Shown here: positions 15,372 to 24,527 of the stretch, piece after piece
Position numbering within the stretch: position 1 is the stretch's first letter
How the letters are laid out: each line of letters begins with the position of its first letter
NCBI GenBank assembly: GCA_040756745.1
Contig: JBFLYO010000031.1
Span: 1 to 45,871 of the forward strand
Direction of reading: 5' to 3'
Source of the DNA: JBFLYO01 sp040756745
Lineage (GTDB): Bacteria; Bacteroidota; Ignavibacteria; UBA10030; UBA6906
Length of the DNA stretch: 45,871 bases
Made by a program: the position numbers and the translations under genes
The notes under the pieces: model-generated
Database searches by the model: none
Told to the model about the DNA's origin: nothing
Seen by the model: only the letters and a program-made list of their open reading frames with translations

Positions 15372-15500
15372 GCATTACGGGATTGGGATTTGTTTGGAGC
15401 TTGGGTTTTGTGATTTGAGATTTCTCCCTTGGCGAAGCTCCAAAATTCAAATCTCAAATCTCAAACAAATTCCAATACCCAAATGCTCGAAATCTGAAAC
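15358..15500. repeat. Long imperfect palindrome at convergent gene ends
   Basis: The arms 15358-15395 and about 15463-15500 pair over some 38 bases with about seven mismatches. They enclose A/T-rich text-like sequence of the form AAATCTCAAATCTCAAAC. It begins inside the 3' end of the hydrolase gene and ends just before GlgP, so it can act as a bidirectional terminator. The style matches the short stretch at 2785-2820. Confidence 0.65.
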
Positions 15501-15516
15501 GTCGCGTTTTTTCTGC

Positions 15517-17670
15517 CTACTCCCTGCTGCTTACTGACTTCTCCCTGCGGTAATACCGCTCCGCATATTCCACCACCATCCTCTCGGTATTGTAGACGGG
15601 TATCAACGTCGCCATCGCATGCCGCACGCGCTTCAGCCACCGGTGCGGGATGCCGTCCTTTCCGCGGTCGTAGAAGAGCGGGAGAACGTGTTGTTCGAGG
15701 ACGGCGCGAAACGATGCGGCGTCCAGGTCGTCCTGCAGCTGCTCGGTGCTGGCCGTGGTGTCTTCGCCGATCTTCCAGCCGTTCTCTTCGTCATACGCTT
15801 CCCGCCACCAACCGTCCATTGTGCTCAGGTGCAGTCCGCCGTGGATGCCGATCTTCATTCCGCTTGTGCCGCTGGCTTCCATCGGCCGCCGCGGAGTGTT
15901 AAGCCAGACATCGGCGCCGGCGACGAGGTGGCGCGCAACGTTGATATCGTAGTCCTCGATGAACACCACCTTGCCGAAGAGATCCAGTCGTTTGGAGATG
16001 TTGATGATATCCTGAATGAAGTGCTTTCCGGCGTCGTCCCGCGGGTGCGCCTTGCCGGCGAAGATGAGCTGGAGGGGTCTCTCCTTGGTGGTAAGCGTCC
16101 TGATTGCCCATTCAAAATCGCGGAAGAAGAGCGGCGCCCGCTTGTAGGTCGCAAAGCGCCGCGCAAAGCCGATCGTGAGCACATCGGGCGACAGGACGGT
16201 ATCGAATATCGAGAGGTCGTTCCCACCGTACCGCAGACTCTGCGCGCGGAGGCGTTTCCGCGCAAATTCTACCAGCTCGCGCCTGAGAGACGTTCGCAGC
16301 GCCCAGAGTTCCACGTCGGACACATTCTTTGCTGAAAGCGCCTCGTGCCAGAACTTGCGGTCGCGCAATCGTTCTTTCCATCCGGGCCCGAGACGGGTCG
16401 ACCAGAACTCGTCGGCTGTTGCAACGGTCCACCCGGCGGTGTGCACACCGTTCGTCACGTGACCGATCGGGACTTTGTCGGTCGGGATTGCCGGGAACAG
16501 ACCTTTCCACATCTCGCGGCTGACCTGACCGTGCAGCGCGCTGACGCCATTGGCGGCGCGGCAGAATCTCAGCGCGAGGACGGTCATGGTAAATGGTTCC
16601 CCCTCATCGTCGGGGTGCACGCGTCCGTACCGCATGATCTTCGCTACCGGGATCCCCATCGCGTGCGCAAACGCAGGAAACGCCGCGTTCATCAATCCGC
16701 CGTCGAAGCGGTCATGGCCCGCAGGCACGGGGGTATGGGTGGTGAAGACGCAGGACGACTTGACGAACGCTTCTGCATCGGCGAGCGATTTGCCCTCACG
16801 AACCTGTTCGCGGAGCAGTTCCAGCGTGAGAAATGCCGAGTGACCTTCGTTCAGGTGGAAGGTGGCGGGATGGATCCCGGCGGCCCGCAGGATGCGGACG
16901 CCTCCGATGCCGAGGACGATCTCCTGCGCGACTCGCGTCCAATTGTCCCCGCCGTAGACATGCGCTGTGAGGTCACGGAACCGCTGATCGTTCCGGGGAT
17001 GATCGGTGTCGAGGAGGTAGATCGTGACGCGTCCGACCCGGGCCGTCCAGGCTTGCACGTGCACCGTGTCGCCGCCGATCTCGACCACGACGGCAATGCG
17101 ATTCCCTGCGCGGTCCAATGCTGGCTCGATCGGCAGCCGGGAGGGGTCGTACCCCGGGTAGCGCTCCTGCTGCCACCCATCGCCGGTGATCTGCTGCTGA
17201 AAGTATCCCTGTCGGTAGAAAAGGGTAACGCCGGTGAACGGAAGGCCGAGATCGCTGGCCGACTTCGCATGGTCTCCGGCAAGAATTCCGAGCCCTCCGG
17301 AGTAAATGCGGAGACTCTCGTGGAGGCCAAACTCAGCGCTGAAGTACGCGATGGGAGCTTTTGCCAGCGACTTTCCCTGCTTGTGTGTCCACGTCCGGCG
17401 CGACTCGATGTACGTGCGGAACTGCTTGAGCACGGTCTGAACCCGGCTGAACAGCGCGGCGTTCTGCAGTCGCGCCCGGAGCTCATGCCCGCTGACCCAC
17501 TGCAGGACTTCCACCGGATTGTGATTGCTTTCCTCCCACGTGAAGGGGGAGAGCTCATGAAAGATCTGCTGGGCCGCGGGGTTCCATGACCACCAGAGAT
17601 TGTACGCAAGCGAGTGAAGCCCTTCGACAGCCGCCGTGACGGCTGCGTCGGTCACTTTGGTCCGTGCCAC
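15517..17670 (-). CDS. glgP: Alpha-glucan phosphorylase (GT35)
   Basis: 717 residues, the size of the short 'archaeal-type' alpha-glucan phosphorylases. Present are an N-terminal DUF3417-like region (SLAYNLWWSWNP), AYFSAEFGLHESLRIYSGGL, and near residue 600 the pyridoxal-phosphate lysine motif EASGTSGMKIGIHGG. It removes glucose-1-phosphate from glycogen or maltodextrin in the cytoplasm. The start is a GTG at 17670 with GGAGGT about 12 bases upstream. It lies 60 bases after typA on the same strand. Its last codons (VSSRE) are spelled by an AGCAGGGAGTAGG text-like repeat. Confidence 0.92.
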   Translation of the reverse strand: MARTKVTDAAVTAAVEGLHSLAYNLWWSWNPAAQQIFHELSPFTWEESNHNPVEVLQWVSGHELRARLQNAALFSRVQTVLKQFRTYIESRRTWTHKQGKSLAKAPIAYFSAEFGLHESLRIYSGGLGILAGDHAKSASDLGLPFTGVTLFYRQGYFQQQITGDGWQQERYPGYDPSRLPIEPALDRAGNRIAVVVEIGGDTVHVQAWTARVGRVTIYLLDTDHPRNDQRFRDLTAHVYGGDNWTRVAQEIVLGIGGVRILRAAGIHPATFHLNEGHSAFLTLELLREQVREGKSLADAEAFVKSSCVFTTHTPVPAGHDRFDGGLMNAAFPAFAHAMGIPVAKIMRYGRVHPDDEGEPFTMTVLALRFCRAANGVSALHGQVSREMWKGLFPAIPTDKVPIGHVTNGVHTAGWTVATADEFWSTRLGPGWKERLRDRKFWHEALSAKNVSDVELWALRTSLRRELVEFARKRLRAQSLRYGGNDLSIFDTVLSPDVLTIGFARRFATYKRAPLFFRDFEWAIRTLTTKERPLQLIFAGKAHPRDDAGKHFIQDIINISKRLDLFGKVVFIEDYDINVARHLVAGADVWLNTPRRPMEASGTSGMKIGIHGGLHLSTMDGWWREAYDEENGWKIGEDTTASTEQLQDDLDAASFRAVLEQHVLPLFYDRGKDGIPHRWLKRVRHAMATLIPVYNTERMVVEYAERYYRREKSVSSRE

Positions 17671-17730
17671 GCTGTGTCAGCTACCTCCGGATTGTGAAAC
17701 ATCGGACGGGTCCGTCTGTGAGCCGCCCAA

Positions 17731-19575
17731 TCATGCGCGGGATGCCTCCTCCATCGTCTCCGCCTTCTTCTTCGACATCCTGTTGCGGAGATTGGCATCC
17801 AGAAATCTCTTGCGAATCCTGATGCTCTCCGGCGTGACCTCCACCAGCTCGCCGTCGCCGATCCACTCGATCGCCTGTTCGAGCGTCATGATGCGGGGAG
17901 GCTCGAGGCGGACCGCCTCGTCGGATCCTGAGGCGCGCATGTTCGTGAGCTGTTTCGTCCTGCAGACGTTCACCGTCATGTCCTGCTCGCGCGAGTTCTC
18001 GCCGACGACCATCCCTTCATAGACTTTTGTTCCCGGCTCGATAAAAAAGACCGAGCGCTCCTGCAGCTTCCACATGCCATAGGCGACCGATTCACCTGTT
18101 TCCATCGCCACCAGCGCTCCCTTGGTCCTGTGCGCCATGTCCCCTTTGTAGGGTTCGTAGCCGTGGAAATTATGGTGGAGGATGCCGGTGCCTTTCGTTT
18201 GCGTCATGAACTCGCCGCGGAAACCGATCAGTCCACGGGCAGGGACAATGAATTCGAGCCGGGTGTTCCCGCTGCTGGTCACCATGTTCTTCATCTCACC
18301 CCGCCGGCGGCCAAGATTTTCAATAACGACGCCGACAAACTCATCGGGGACGTCGATGATCACGTGCTCCATCGGTTCCGAGAGGACGTCGTCAATCCGC
18401 CTGTAGATCACCTCGGGGCGGGAGACCTGAAACTCAAACCCTTCGCGGCGCATCGTCTCGATGAGGATGGCCAGATGGAGCTCTCCCCGTCCGCTCACGT
18501 TGAACGTGTCGGGGGAATCAGTGAGCTCAATCCGGAGACTCACATTGGATCGGAGCTCGCGCGCGAGCCGCTCGCTCAGATGTCGGGTGGTCACATACCG
18601 CCCTTCCGTTCCGGCGAATGGGGAGTTGTTGACCAGGAAATTCATTGAGAGGGTAGGTTCCTCGATAGCCACGAAGGGGAGCGGCGACGGGTCGGCCTCG
18701 TCGGCGATGGTTTCGCCGATGTCGACATCCTCCATTCCGGCAATTGCAATAATGTCCCCCGCCGAAGCCTCGTTCACCTCAATCCGCTTCAACCCGTCGA
18801 AAGTGTAGATCTTGGTGACGCGCGCGTCCTCGATTGCGCCATCCCGGTGAATCACCTTCATCGGCGCCCCCATCCGGATTGTGCCTCGGTGGATGCGTCC
18901 GATACCGAGCCGCCCCAGATAATCGTTGTAGTCGATCGTGGTCACGAGCATCTGGAAGGGCGAAGCCGCGTCCCCCGGAGGCGGAGGCACGTGGCCGACG
19001 ATCGCTTCCATGAGGGGGACGAGGTCGCTGCTCTCCTGGTCGATCTCGTTTTTCGCGATCCCCTGTTTGGCGATGCAATAGACGGTCGGGAAGTCGAGCT
19101 GGTGATCGTTTGCGCCCAGGGAGAGAAAGAGCTCAAAGACGAGATCCAGCACCTCGTGAGGCCGCGCGTCCTTTCGGTCGATCTTGTTGATGACGACGAC
19201 CGGCTTCAGGTTCAGGTCGAGCGATTTCTTCAGGACGAACTTAGTGCCGGGGAGAGGCCCTTCAGCGGCGTCCACGAGGAGAAGCACGCCGTCCACCATG
19301 GTGAGGGTCCGTTCCACCTCACCGCCGAAGTCGGCGTGGCCGGGAGTATCGACAATGTTGATCTTGATTCCGTTGTAGTGGATCGCGGTGTTTTTGGCGA
19401 GGATGGTGATTCCCCGTTCACGCTCCAGGTCATTGGAATCCATTACCCGCGTGACCAACTGCTGGTTCTGGCGGAAGATACCGGTCTGGCGCAGCATGTG
19501 GTCCACGAGAGTTGTCTTCCCGTGATCGACGTGCGCGATAATGGCGATGTTCCGTACGTCCTTCCTTCGCTGCAT
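17731..19575 (-). CDS. typA: Ribosome-associated GTPase TypA/BipA
   Basis: 614 residues, the normal length. The G motifs are AHVDHGKTT (G1, residues about 14-22), DTPGHADFGGEVER (G3) and NKIDRKDARP (G4). The elongation-factor-like domains and the BipA-specific C-terminus (SVAYGMWKLQERSVFFIEPG, VGENSREQDMTVN) follow. It acts in 50S ribosome assembly and stress or cold adaptation. ATG 19575 (MQRRKDVRNIAIIAHVDHGK) was chosen because it gives the family-typical N-terminus; a longer frame to 19653 adds an atypical basic extension. Upstream bases 19576-19744 hold no gene. Confidence 0.96.
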   Translation of the reverse strand: MQRRKDVRNIAIIAHVDHGKTTLVDHMLRQTGIFRQNQQLVTRVMDSNDLERERGITILAKNTAIHYNGIKINIVDTPGHADFGGEVERTLTMVDGVLLLVDAAEGPLPGTKFVLKKSLDLNLKPVVVINKIDRKDARPHEVLDLVFELFLSLGANDHQLDFPTVYCIAKQGIAKNEIDQESSDLVPLMEAIVGHVPPPPGDAASPFQMLVTTIDYNDYLGRLGIGRIHRGTIRMGAPMKVIHRDGAIEDARVTKIYTFDGLKRIEVNEASAGDIIAIAGMEDVDIGETIADEADPSPLPFVAIEEPTLSMNFLVNNSPFAGTEGRYVTTRHLSERLARELRSNVSLRIELTDSPDTFNVSGRGELHLAILIETMRREGFEFQVSRPEVIYRRIDDVLSEPMEHVIIDVPDEFVGVVIENLGRRRGEMKNMVTSSGNTRLEFIVPARGLIGFRGEFMTQTKGTGILHHNFHGYEPYKGDMAHRTKGALVAMETGESVAYGMWKLQERSVFFIEPGTKVYEGMVVGENSREQDMTVNVCRTKQLTNMRASGSDEAVRLEPPRIMTLEQAIEWIGDGELVEVTPESIRIRKRFLDANLRNRMSKKKAETMEEASRA

Positions 19576-19744
19576 GAAGCTCCCTGCTTCCAGAAAAAAA
19601 AGCCTCAAGCGGGTACCGATCGCCCGAGGTCTCCACATTGCCGCCCCGTCCATCCTGCGCCGGACGTGCTCAACTTAAGCCACTAAACGTAAGGAAAATT
19701 GCAGAGAGTTGCAAAAAGCTGTGAAACGGGTATCAACCGCGCGC

Positions 19745-22132
19745 CTACATCAGCCCTGCGACCCCAAGCGTGAAGCGAAACCCCTTCGGCGTGCTGTGTC
19801 GCCATGTGAAGTCGGCGCGGAAGAGATCCAGAATCCTGCTGATACTGAATCCCGATTCGTAGTACCACCCATCGGTAACGGCAGGAGCAGGCACAATGCC
19901 ATTTGACCACGTGCGCCCGGCGCCTCCGTGGATGATCAGCTCGATGGAGTTCTCATAGAGAAACGGAATGCCCAGCGCAAGAAATGGAATCGACCGGAAG
20001 TTGTGCTCCACAGAAAGCGACACTACCCCCGTGCCGCCAAACTCCCGCACCTCCATTGCCTTCATCACGCCGAGCGGCGCAAAGCTCCCGGATGCGCTCT
20101 CGATGGCAAATTGCCTCTGAATCGGCAGCTCGCCCGTCGACCACCCCGCCGTTGCCCTGATGCGGAACCCGGGCTTCAAGAGATAGCTGTGGCCGAATGT
20201 GGGGAACCCCAGCGTCAGCAGCGCATCGTAGCGTGTGAAATGGAACTGTCCTCCCGTGAACGAAGGAGAAGAGTGCTCGATGGAAAACTCAAGCGAGTTG
20301 CGCAGGATGAAATCAAACGGTACCGGCTTCGGACCGAGCCGGAAATCCGCCTTCAGGGACCGGAGTATCTCTTCGGCGGCGGGAGGGTTCGGCCGGTACT
20401 GGCGTGAACGGGAAAAGAAGCTGTAATCAGTGGTTTGCGGTGACTCTCTGTGCTGCTCGAGGATGAAAGAGAGATCTGCGGCAACCTCGTTCGATGGCTG
20501 GAATGTGATGAACAGTCTCCCCCCGTCGGCGCGATGATAGTTGCGGTAATCGTTGCGGGAAACGAGCGAAGTGAACGAGTTGAACAGTTCGCCATAGTAG
20601 CCCCGGTCGGGAGCATGGTCGATGCGCCTGTACGCTTCGCCGCCGATGCCGACGGCTCTTTTGTGAGTCGGAAACCAGGTCAGGCCCAGCTGGTACGTCG
20701 TCAACTTGCTGGAAAAACCATATCCGAGGCGGGCCTCCGCGGAAACCTGAGGGAAGAGCGAGTCGAAGGAAGCAAGGCCGCCCAGGTGAAAGCCCTCAAC
20801 ACGGTTGAAGTACACATCGGCATGGGAAAGAAGTGAGCTCAGCCCCCCGGCATCTCCACCAATCGTCATGGCAGCGCCGCCGGGGCGGAACTGGACGTCG
20901 AGGGTCTGAGTGGAATCGAGGGTCTTGTACGCCTTCTCCTCGTCGGTGCTGAGCGGCAGCACGGAATGCGCAGCCCAGGAGGCGGAGTCGTACCGCGCAG
21001 CGGCAGAATCAACTTGCAGACGGGGCTTCCGGAATATCGTGTCGGGAATCGCAACGTTGATGGCATAGTCGGTAATTACCGACGTCTGCGCGAATCCAAT
21101 CTTCGGGAGCACTATCCCCGGGATGCCAAGCGTGAACGAGCCCTCAATCCGGATGTCGGCAGGCATCCAGTAGGTGGACTCGCAGAGCGAAAACTGCTGC
21201 CGGTAGCGCAGCTCTCCTTCGCGGACGAACGGGATGCGGAACGCAACACCGGGGCGCACGTCCACCCCGACGAGGGCATAACTTCCTCCCGCAACTGATA
21301 CAGTTCCCTCGAAGAGTGGTACAGTACGGGTTCTGGGGGTCAGCTGAATCTCAAACACCTCCTGGCCGAAGCTCGCACGGGTGCGGAGAAGCCGGTAATC
21401 ATAGTAGGTGAGTGCATCGATTGCTGTTGGGCCGACAAAGGTATAGCCCACGAACCGGATTTCATCGTCGGTGAAGTTGAGTATGCGGCCGACGGACGCA
21501 AAGTTGAAACCAGCCGCTACGTTAGCCGTCTGGCGCTTCCGAGTAATGATCTCGCGGAGCGTGTCCCCCTGTTGCCAGTATCCTTTGGTGAACGATTCCG
21601 TGACTGCCGCAACGGCCGTATCGCGGTACAGAGTCTGCCGTGTGAAGGCCTGCATCTCATACGACTTCAACCGTTCGATCCAGCGCCGCTTGTTGGCAAT
21701 GGCGCGTCTGATAATTTCGATGGCCGGGTCTTCCGACGATATCACGATCTCGGGGAGGACAATGGGAGAGGGCTGAAGAAGGACATCGCAACGGAACGGA
21801 TGAACCTGCTGTACCGCGACCGTATCGGTCTTGTAACCGAGCATGGAGACGATCAGTCGCGAGTTCAGATCGTCGAGGATCAGGACGAACTCACCGTCGG
21901 CGTTGGTGATTGTGCCGCGGGAGGTTCCAATGACACGAACATTTGCAGCTGCAAGTCCATCGCCGGAAGAGGCATCGCGTACAGAGCCAACGAGGCGCGT
22001 CTGAGCCATGGCGACATGAGGGAGCATGGTGCAGAGAATGCCAATGAGCAGGGCAAGATTGAGATCGAGATTGAGATTAAGGTTGAGGTTAAGGATAAGG
22101 TGGAGGGGGGAAACCAAATTGAGGCGTTTCAT
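19745..22132 (-). CDS. DUF5686-type outer-membrane protein with carboxypeptidase-D regulatory-like domain
   Basis: 795 residues. After the signal peptide an N-terminal CarboxypepD_reg-like beta domain (LVGSVRDASSGDGLAAANVR ... GEFVLILDDL, LIVSMLGYKTDTV) is followed by the DUF5686 region, starting near AIEIIRRAIANKRRW. The last third alternates short strands and ends in aromatic/hydrophobic residues, as in a membrane beta-barrel. The family is common in Bacteroidota and of unknown function. The start at ATG 22132 is needed for a signal peptide. The n/h region of that signal (LNLNLNLNLDLNLA) is encoded by a hexamer array (22055-22101). Confidence 0.82.
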   Translation of the reverse strand: MKRLNLVSPLHLILNLNLNLNLDLNLALLIGILCTMLPHVAMAQTRLVGSVRDASSGDGLAAANVRVIGTSRGTITNADGEFVLILDDLNSRLIVSMLGYKTDTVAVQQVHPFRCDVLLQPSPIVLPEIVISSEDPAIEIIRRAIANKRRWIERLKSYEMQAFTRQTLYRDTAVAAVTESFTKGYWQQGDTLREIITRKRQTANVAAGFNFASVGRILNFTDDEIRFVGYTFVGPTAIDALTYYDYRLLRTRASFGQEVFEIQLTPRTRTVPLFEGTVSVAGGSYALVGVDVRPGVAFRIPFVREGELRYRQQFSLCESTYWMPADIRIEGSFTLGIPGIVLPKIGFAQTSVITDYAINVAIPDTIFRKPRLQVDSAAARYDSASWAAHSVLPLSTDEEKAYKTLDSTQTLDVQFRPGGAAMTIGGDAGGLSSLLSHADVYFNRVEGFHLGGLASFDSLFPQVSAEARLGYGFSSKLTTYQLGLTWFPTHKRAVGIGGEAYRRIDHAPDRGYYGELFNSFTSLVSRNDYRNYHRADGGRLFITFQPSNEVAADLSFILEQHRESPQTTDYSFFSRSRQYRPNPPAAEEILRSLKADFRLGPKPVPFDFILRNSLEFSIEHSSPSFTGGQFHFTRYDALLTLGFPTFGHSYLLKPGFRIRATAGWSTGELPIQRQFAIESASGSFAPLGVMKAMEVREFGGTGVVSLSVEHNFRSIPFLALGIPFLYENSIELIIHGGAGRTWSNGIVPAPAVTDGWYYESGFSISRILDLFRADFTWRHSTPKGFRFTLGVAGLM
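22055..22101 (-). repeat. CTYRAY hexamer array inside a signal-peptide coding region
   Basis: Read on the minus strand it is about eight units of CTTAAC, CTCAAC, CTTAAT, CTCAAT, CTCGAT and similar. In frame they give alternating Leu-Asn/Asp at the N-terminus of the DUF5686 protein. The same array type occurs at 23361, 25479, 29487 and 42484. Confidence 0.85.
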
Positions 22133-22210
22133 AAGGGTTTTCGGGTTGCACCGACAGGTGGACGCGTATAGCAGGTTGTACGGATGCGGGAAGCATCCGT
22201 TGCGAGGGTG

Positions 22211-22249
22211 CAAAATAAAGAGGGGTGCCCTGCAATGCAAGGGCACCCC
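22211..22249 (-). terminator. Rho-independent terminator
   Basis: On the minus strand a perfect 10-bp stem, GGGGTGCCCT with AGGGCACCCC (22249-22240 and 22231-22222), is followed by the T-rich run TCTTTATTTT. It lies 23 bases after the stop of the TPR-like gene and separates it from the DUF5686 gene. Confidence 0.82.
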
Positions 22250-22271
22250 CCCCGGAGCAACGATGAAGGGT

Positions 22272-23027
22272 TCAGCCGAGGAATTTGCCGTGTTTCAATT
22301 TTGCGAAGAAGCCGGAATGCTCTTTTTGCGGAGCGGCGGGAGGGATCGGGTCGAGCTCCATCTTCGGCGGATCAGGAGGCAACAGGCCTTCGAGGATCTT
22401 CGGCGGACGCGATGCTTCTCTCCAGAGCGCCCTCTCCCGGTCCTCACGCTCCAGCTCTTTTTGCCGCATAAGCTCTTCCAGCCGCTGTGAGTCTTCCGGG
22501 CTGAGCATCGACGTGGCCGGCCTCCGCGCCGAGGGAGACTGGCCATTTGCCGCCGCCAACCGCTGGCTCCCCTCCTTCTTTGCCTTCCGCATCATCTCGA
22601 TTGCCGGGAGGAGCGTCCGTTCCGTTTCGATCACGTAGGGGCTGACCGGATCCAGCAGGTAAGCGTTCATTAGTGAGTCGAATGCCGTTTCGTACGCTCC
22701 GCGCCGCAGCAGTTCCGTTGCCTTCGACGTCAGCCGCTTCACCTGCGTTTCGATTTCATCGGGTTGCGGTCCGCCGTTGCCATTGCTCTTTATCCCCCCT
22801 TCAAACTCGTCGCCAACTGTGATGGAAAGGAAGCGTCCCCCGTTGGATTCCTCAGCCGCCAGCCTGTGGATCCGCTCCACGATTGCGTGGATATAGATAT
22901 TGTCGGGCTCCAGCTTCTGCGCGATTGCGAGTTGCTTCATCGCAAGGTCGTATTCCTTCTCCTGGATGTATCGCTCTGCCACCCTGATATACTCCTTAGT
23001 GGCGGGGGATTGATGGCCTATTTTCAT
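22272..23027 (-). CDS. TPR-like protein of unknown function
   Basis: 251 residues with no signal peptide. Residues 8-60 (EYIRVAERYIQEKEYDLAMK, then a helix ending PDNIYIHAIVERIHRL) form a tetratricopeptide-like helical pair. A second pair lies around TSKATELLRRGAYETAFDSL. The C-terminal third is charged (Arg/Glu-rich), then Pro-rich, ending KHGKFLG. It is probably a cytoplasmic scaffold; no catalytic motif is seen. GGAG lies 7 bases before the ATG and a clear terminator follows, so it is a single-gene unit. Confidence 0.7.
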   Translation of the reverse strand: MKIGHQSPATKEYIRVAERYIQEKEYDLAMKQLAIAQKLEPDNIYIHAIVERIHRLAAEESNGGRFLSITVGDEFEGGIKSNGNGGPQPDEIETQVKRLTSKATELLRRGAYETAFDSLMNAYLLDPVSPYVIETERTLLPAIEMMRKAKKEGSQRLAAANGQSPSARRPATSMLSPEDSQRLEELMRQKELEREDRERALWREASRPPKILEGLLPPDPPKMELDPIPPAAPQKEHSGFFAKLKHGKFLG

Positions 23028-23318
23028 GGGGGATCTCCTGCGGATGATTAGGGGCGATGATCCGCAAGGGCCAATCTACACACGGAAGGCTCCAGAGTCA
23101 ATACTTCGCAAATTCTTAGCGATATTTTTCTTTTTGCTAATCGTAAAAATCGGCGTTGATGCGTAACGAGTTTCAGTATCTCTCCTCAAGCAAGAGTTCA
23201 GGTGTTGAAATGGGACAGGTGACACGTGCAAGTGCCATGAGTCAAATCGTGATGAAACTCATCGTGATTCATCGGCGAATGTGTTTGTCGAATTCGTTCC
23301 AAGTGCGATGGTGATTGC

Positions 23319-23324
23319 GTATAC
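23319..23324 (+). promoter_or_regulatory. Possible -10 box for the metallo-hydrolase gene
   Basis: TATACT lies 17 bases after a weak TTCCAA. If used, the transcript would start near 23331 and carry the composite repeat at 23338-23386 in its leader. The rest of the 482-base gap (23028-23509) holds A/T-rich sequence at 23088-23160, a repeated ATCGTGAT pair near 23240-23275 and two GGGATGAAGCAGG-like copies at 23415-23450; no gene is seen. Confidence 0.3.
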
Positions 23325-23337
23325 TGTACCAAAGAAT

Positions 23338-23386
23338 TACCGCAGAGACGCGGAGAGGAGAGATTGAGATCAAGATCGAGATCGAG
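23338..23386. repeat. Composite CAGAGAC / hexamer repeat, copy A
   Basis: ACCGCAGAGACGCGGAG is followed by a GAGATC/AAGATC hexamer array (23361-23386). The same two parts in the same order occur at 42462-42508, where 22 consecutive bases of the array are identical. Confidence 0.75.
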
Positions 23387-23509
23387 GGGGAAAAAGCTCA
23401 AGGGGTGAAGCAAGTAGGGATGATGCAGGTCAAGGGATGAAGCAGGTCGAGGCCGAACCCCATACCGCCGCAGAGTGTTCTTTATGGAACAACGTGAGGG
23501 TGAGTGTCC

Positions 23510-24526
23510 ATGAGTTCCCGACGGAAGTTCCTTGGCTCCGCGCTGGCCGTGCTCGGCGCGATGCCGGCACTGATCGCACAGGATCGCGCGCACCGGCGCT
23601 CGTGGTGGGAAATGGTGGCGACCGAGTATCCTCTGGAGGAGCCGCCGTTCCGCCCCGACCCGTCGATGTGGGACGATACGACGATTACCGCGGCGTGGCT
23701 CGGGCATGCGACTGTGCTGATCAACTTCTTCGGGATGAAGATCATCACCGACCCGGTGCTGCTTGACAGGATCGGTCTCAACGTTGCAGGACTGTTCACC
23801 ATAGGTCCGCGACGGCTCGTCCGATCGCCTCTCGCCGTCGAAGAGCTTCCACCGCTCGACCTGATTCTCCTCTCGCATGCGCACATGGATCATCTCGATA
23901 CCCGTACGATCGGGAAATTCGATCGCTCGGTGCCGGTCATCATGGCAAAACACACATCCGACGTCATCGCGGAGTACGATTTCGGAACGATCTATGAGCT
24001 CGACTGGGGACAGTGGACACAGATCGGCGACCTGCGCGTGGAGGCGCTGGAGGTAAGACACTTCGGGTGGCGGTACCCCTGGGAAGAGGACCGCTCGCGC
24101 GGCAATCCAAACGGGAGAAGCTACAACGCGTACCTCCTCTCCCGTCGCGGGCATCATATCGTCTTTGGAGGGGACACGTCGTTCCACGACAACTTCCTCT
24201 CGCTCCGACGGCGGAACATTCCGATCGATCTTGCTATGATGCCGATCGGTGCATACGACCCCTGGATCAGAAATCACGCAAACCCGGAACAGTCGCTCGC
24301 CATGGCAGAGCAGATGAAAGCCGCATCGCTATTGCCGATCCACTGGAACACGTTCGTCCAGAGCGCCGAGCCGCGGAATGAGCCGCTCGAGCGGTTGAAG
24401 GTCGCTGCAGAGGACGCAGGGGTTCCCCTCGCGCTGGAATCCATTGGACAGACATGGGCGCTGAAAACACTGAGCGCAGAGCGCGTTGTCCCTGAGCCTG
24501 TTGACGCATCATCGGGCACGCAATAA
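23510..24526 (+). CDS. Tat-exported MBL-fold metallo-hydrolase (UlaG/NAPE-PLD-like)
   Basis: 338 residues. The N-terminus MSSRRKFLGSALAVLGA is a twin-arginine signal. The metallo-beta-lactamase fold shows AWLGHATVLI, LSHAHMDHLD (the HxHxDH metal site, about residue 123), the third metal His in ALEVRHFGWR, FGGDTSFHD (bridging Asp) and a late His in LPIHWNTF. This set is typical of the branch of N-acyl-phosphatidylethanolamine phospholipase D and UlaG lactonase, so a lipid or lactone substrate is possible but unproven. ATG 23510 has a GAGGGTGAG upstream. The SDR gene starts one base after its stop, so they form an operon. Confidence 0.87.
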   Translation: MSSRRKFLGSALAVLGAMPALIAQDRAHRRSWWEMVATEYPLEEPPFRPDPSMWDDTTITAAWLGHATVLINFFGMKIITDPVLLDRIGLNVAGLFTIGPRRLVRSPLAVEELPPLDLILLSHAHMDHLDTRTIGKFDRSVPVIMAKHTSDVIAEYDFGTIYELDWGQWTQIGDLRVEALEVRHFGWRYPWEEDRSRGNPNGRSYNAYLLSRRGHHIVFGGDTSFHDNFLSLRRRNIPIDLAMMPIGAYDPWIRNHANPEQSLAMAEQMKAASLLPIHWNTFVQSAEPRNEPLERLKVAAEDAGVPLALESIGQTWALKTLSAERVVPEPVDASSGTQ

Positions 24527-24527
24527 G

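Noticed and set aside
16345..17589. Long open frame on the plus strand opposite glgP
   Set aside because: Mirrors the codon pattern of the clear GlgP gene in a high-GC region and has no recognisable motif.
19585..19605. A-run before typA as a rho-independent terminator
   Set aside because: On the minus strand it gives a T-run but no convincing stem precedes it.
22055..22101. Hexamer arrays as CRISPR-like repeats
   Set aside because: Units are 6 bases with no spacers and no cas genes; simple-sequence arrays.
23198..24277. Minus-strand frame opposite the metallo-hydrolase
   Set aside because: Biased, Arg/His-rich composition and a tail that runs through repeats; no domain seen.
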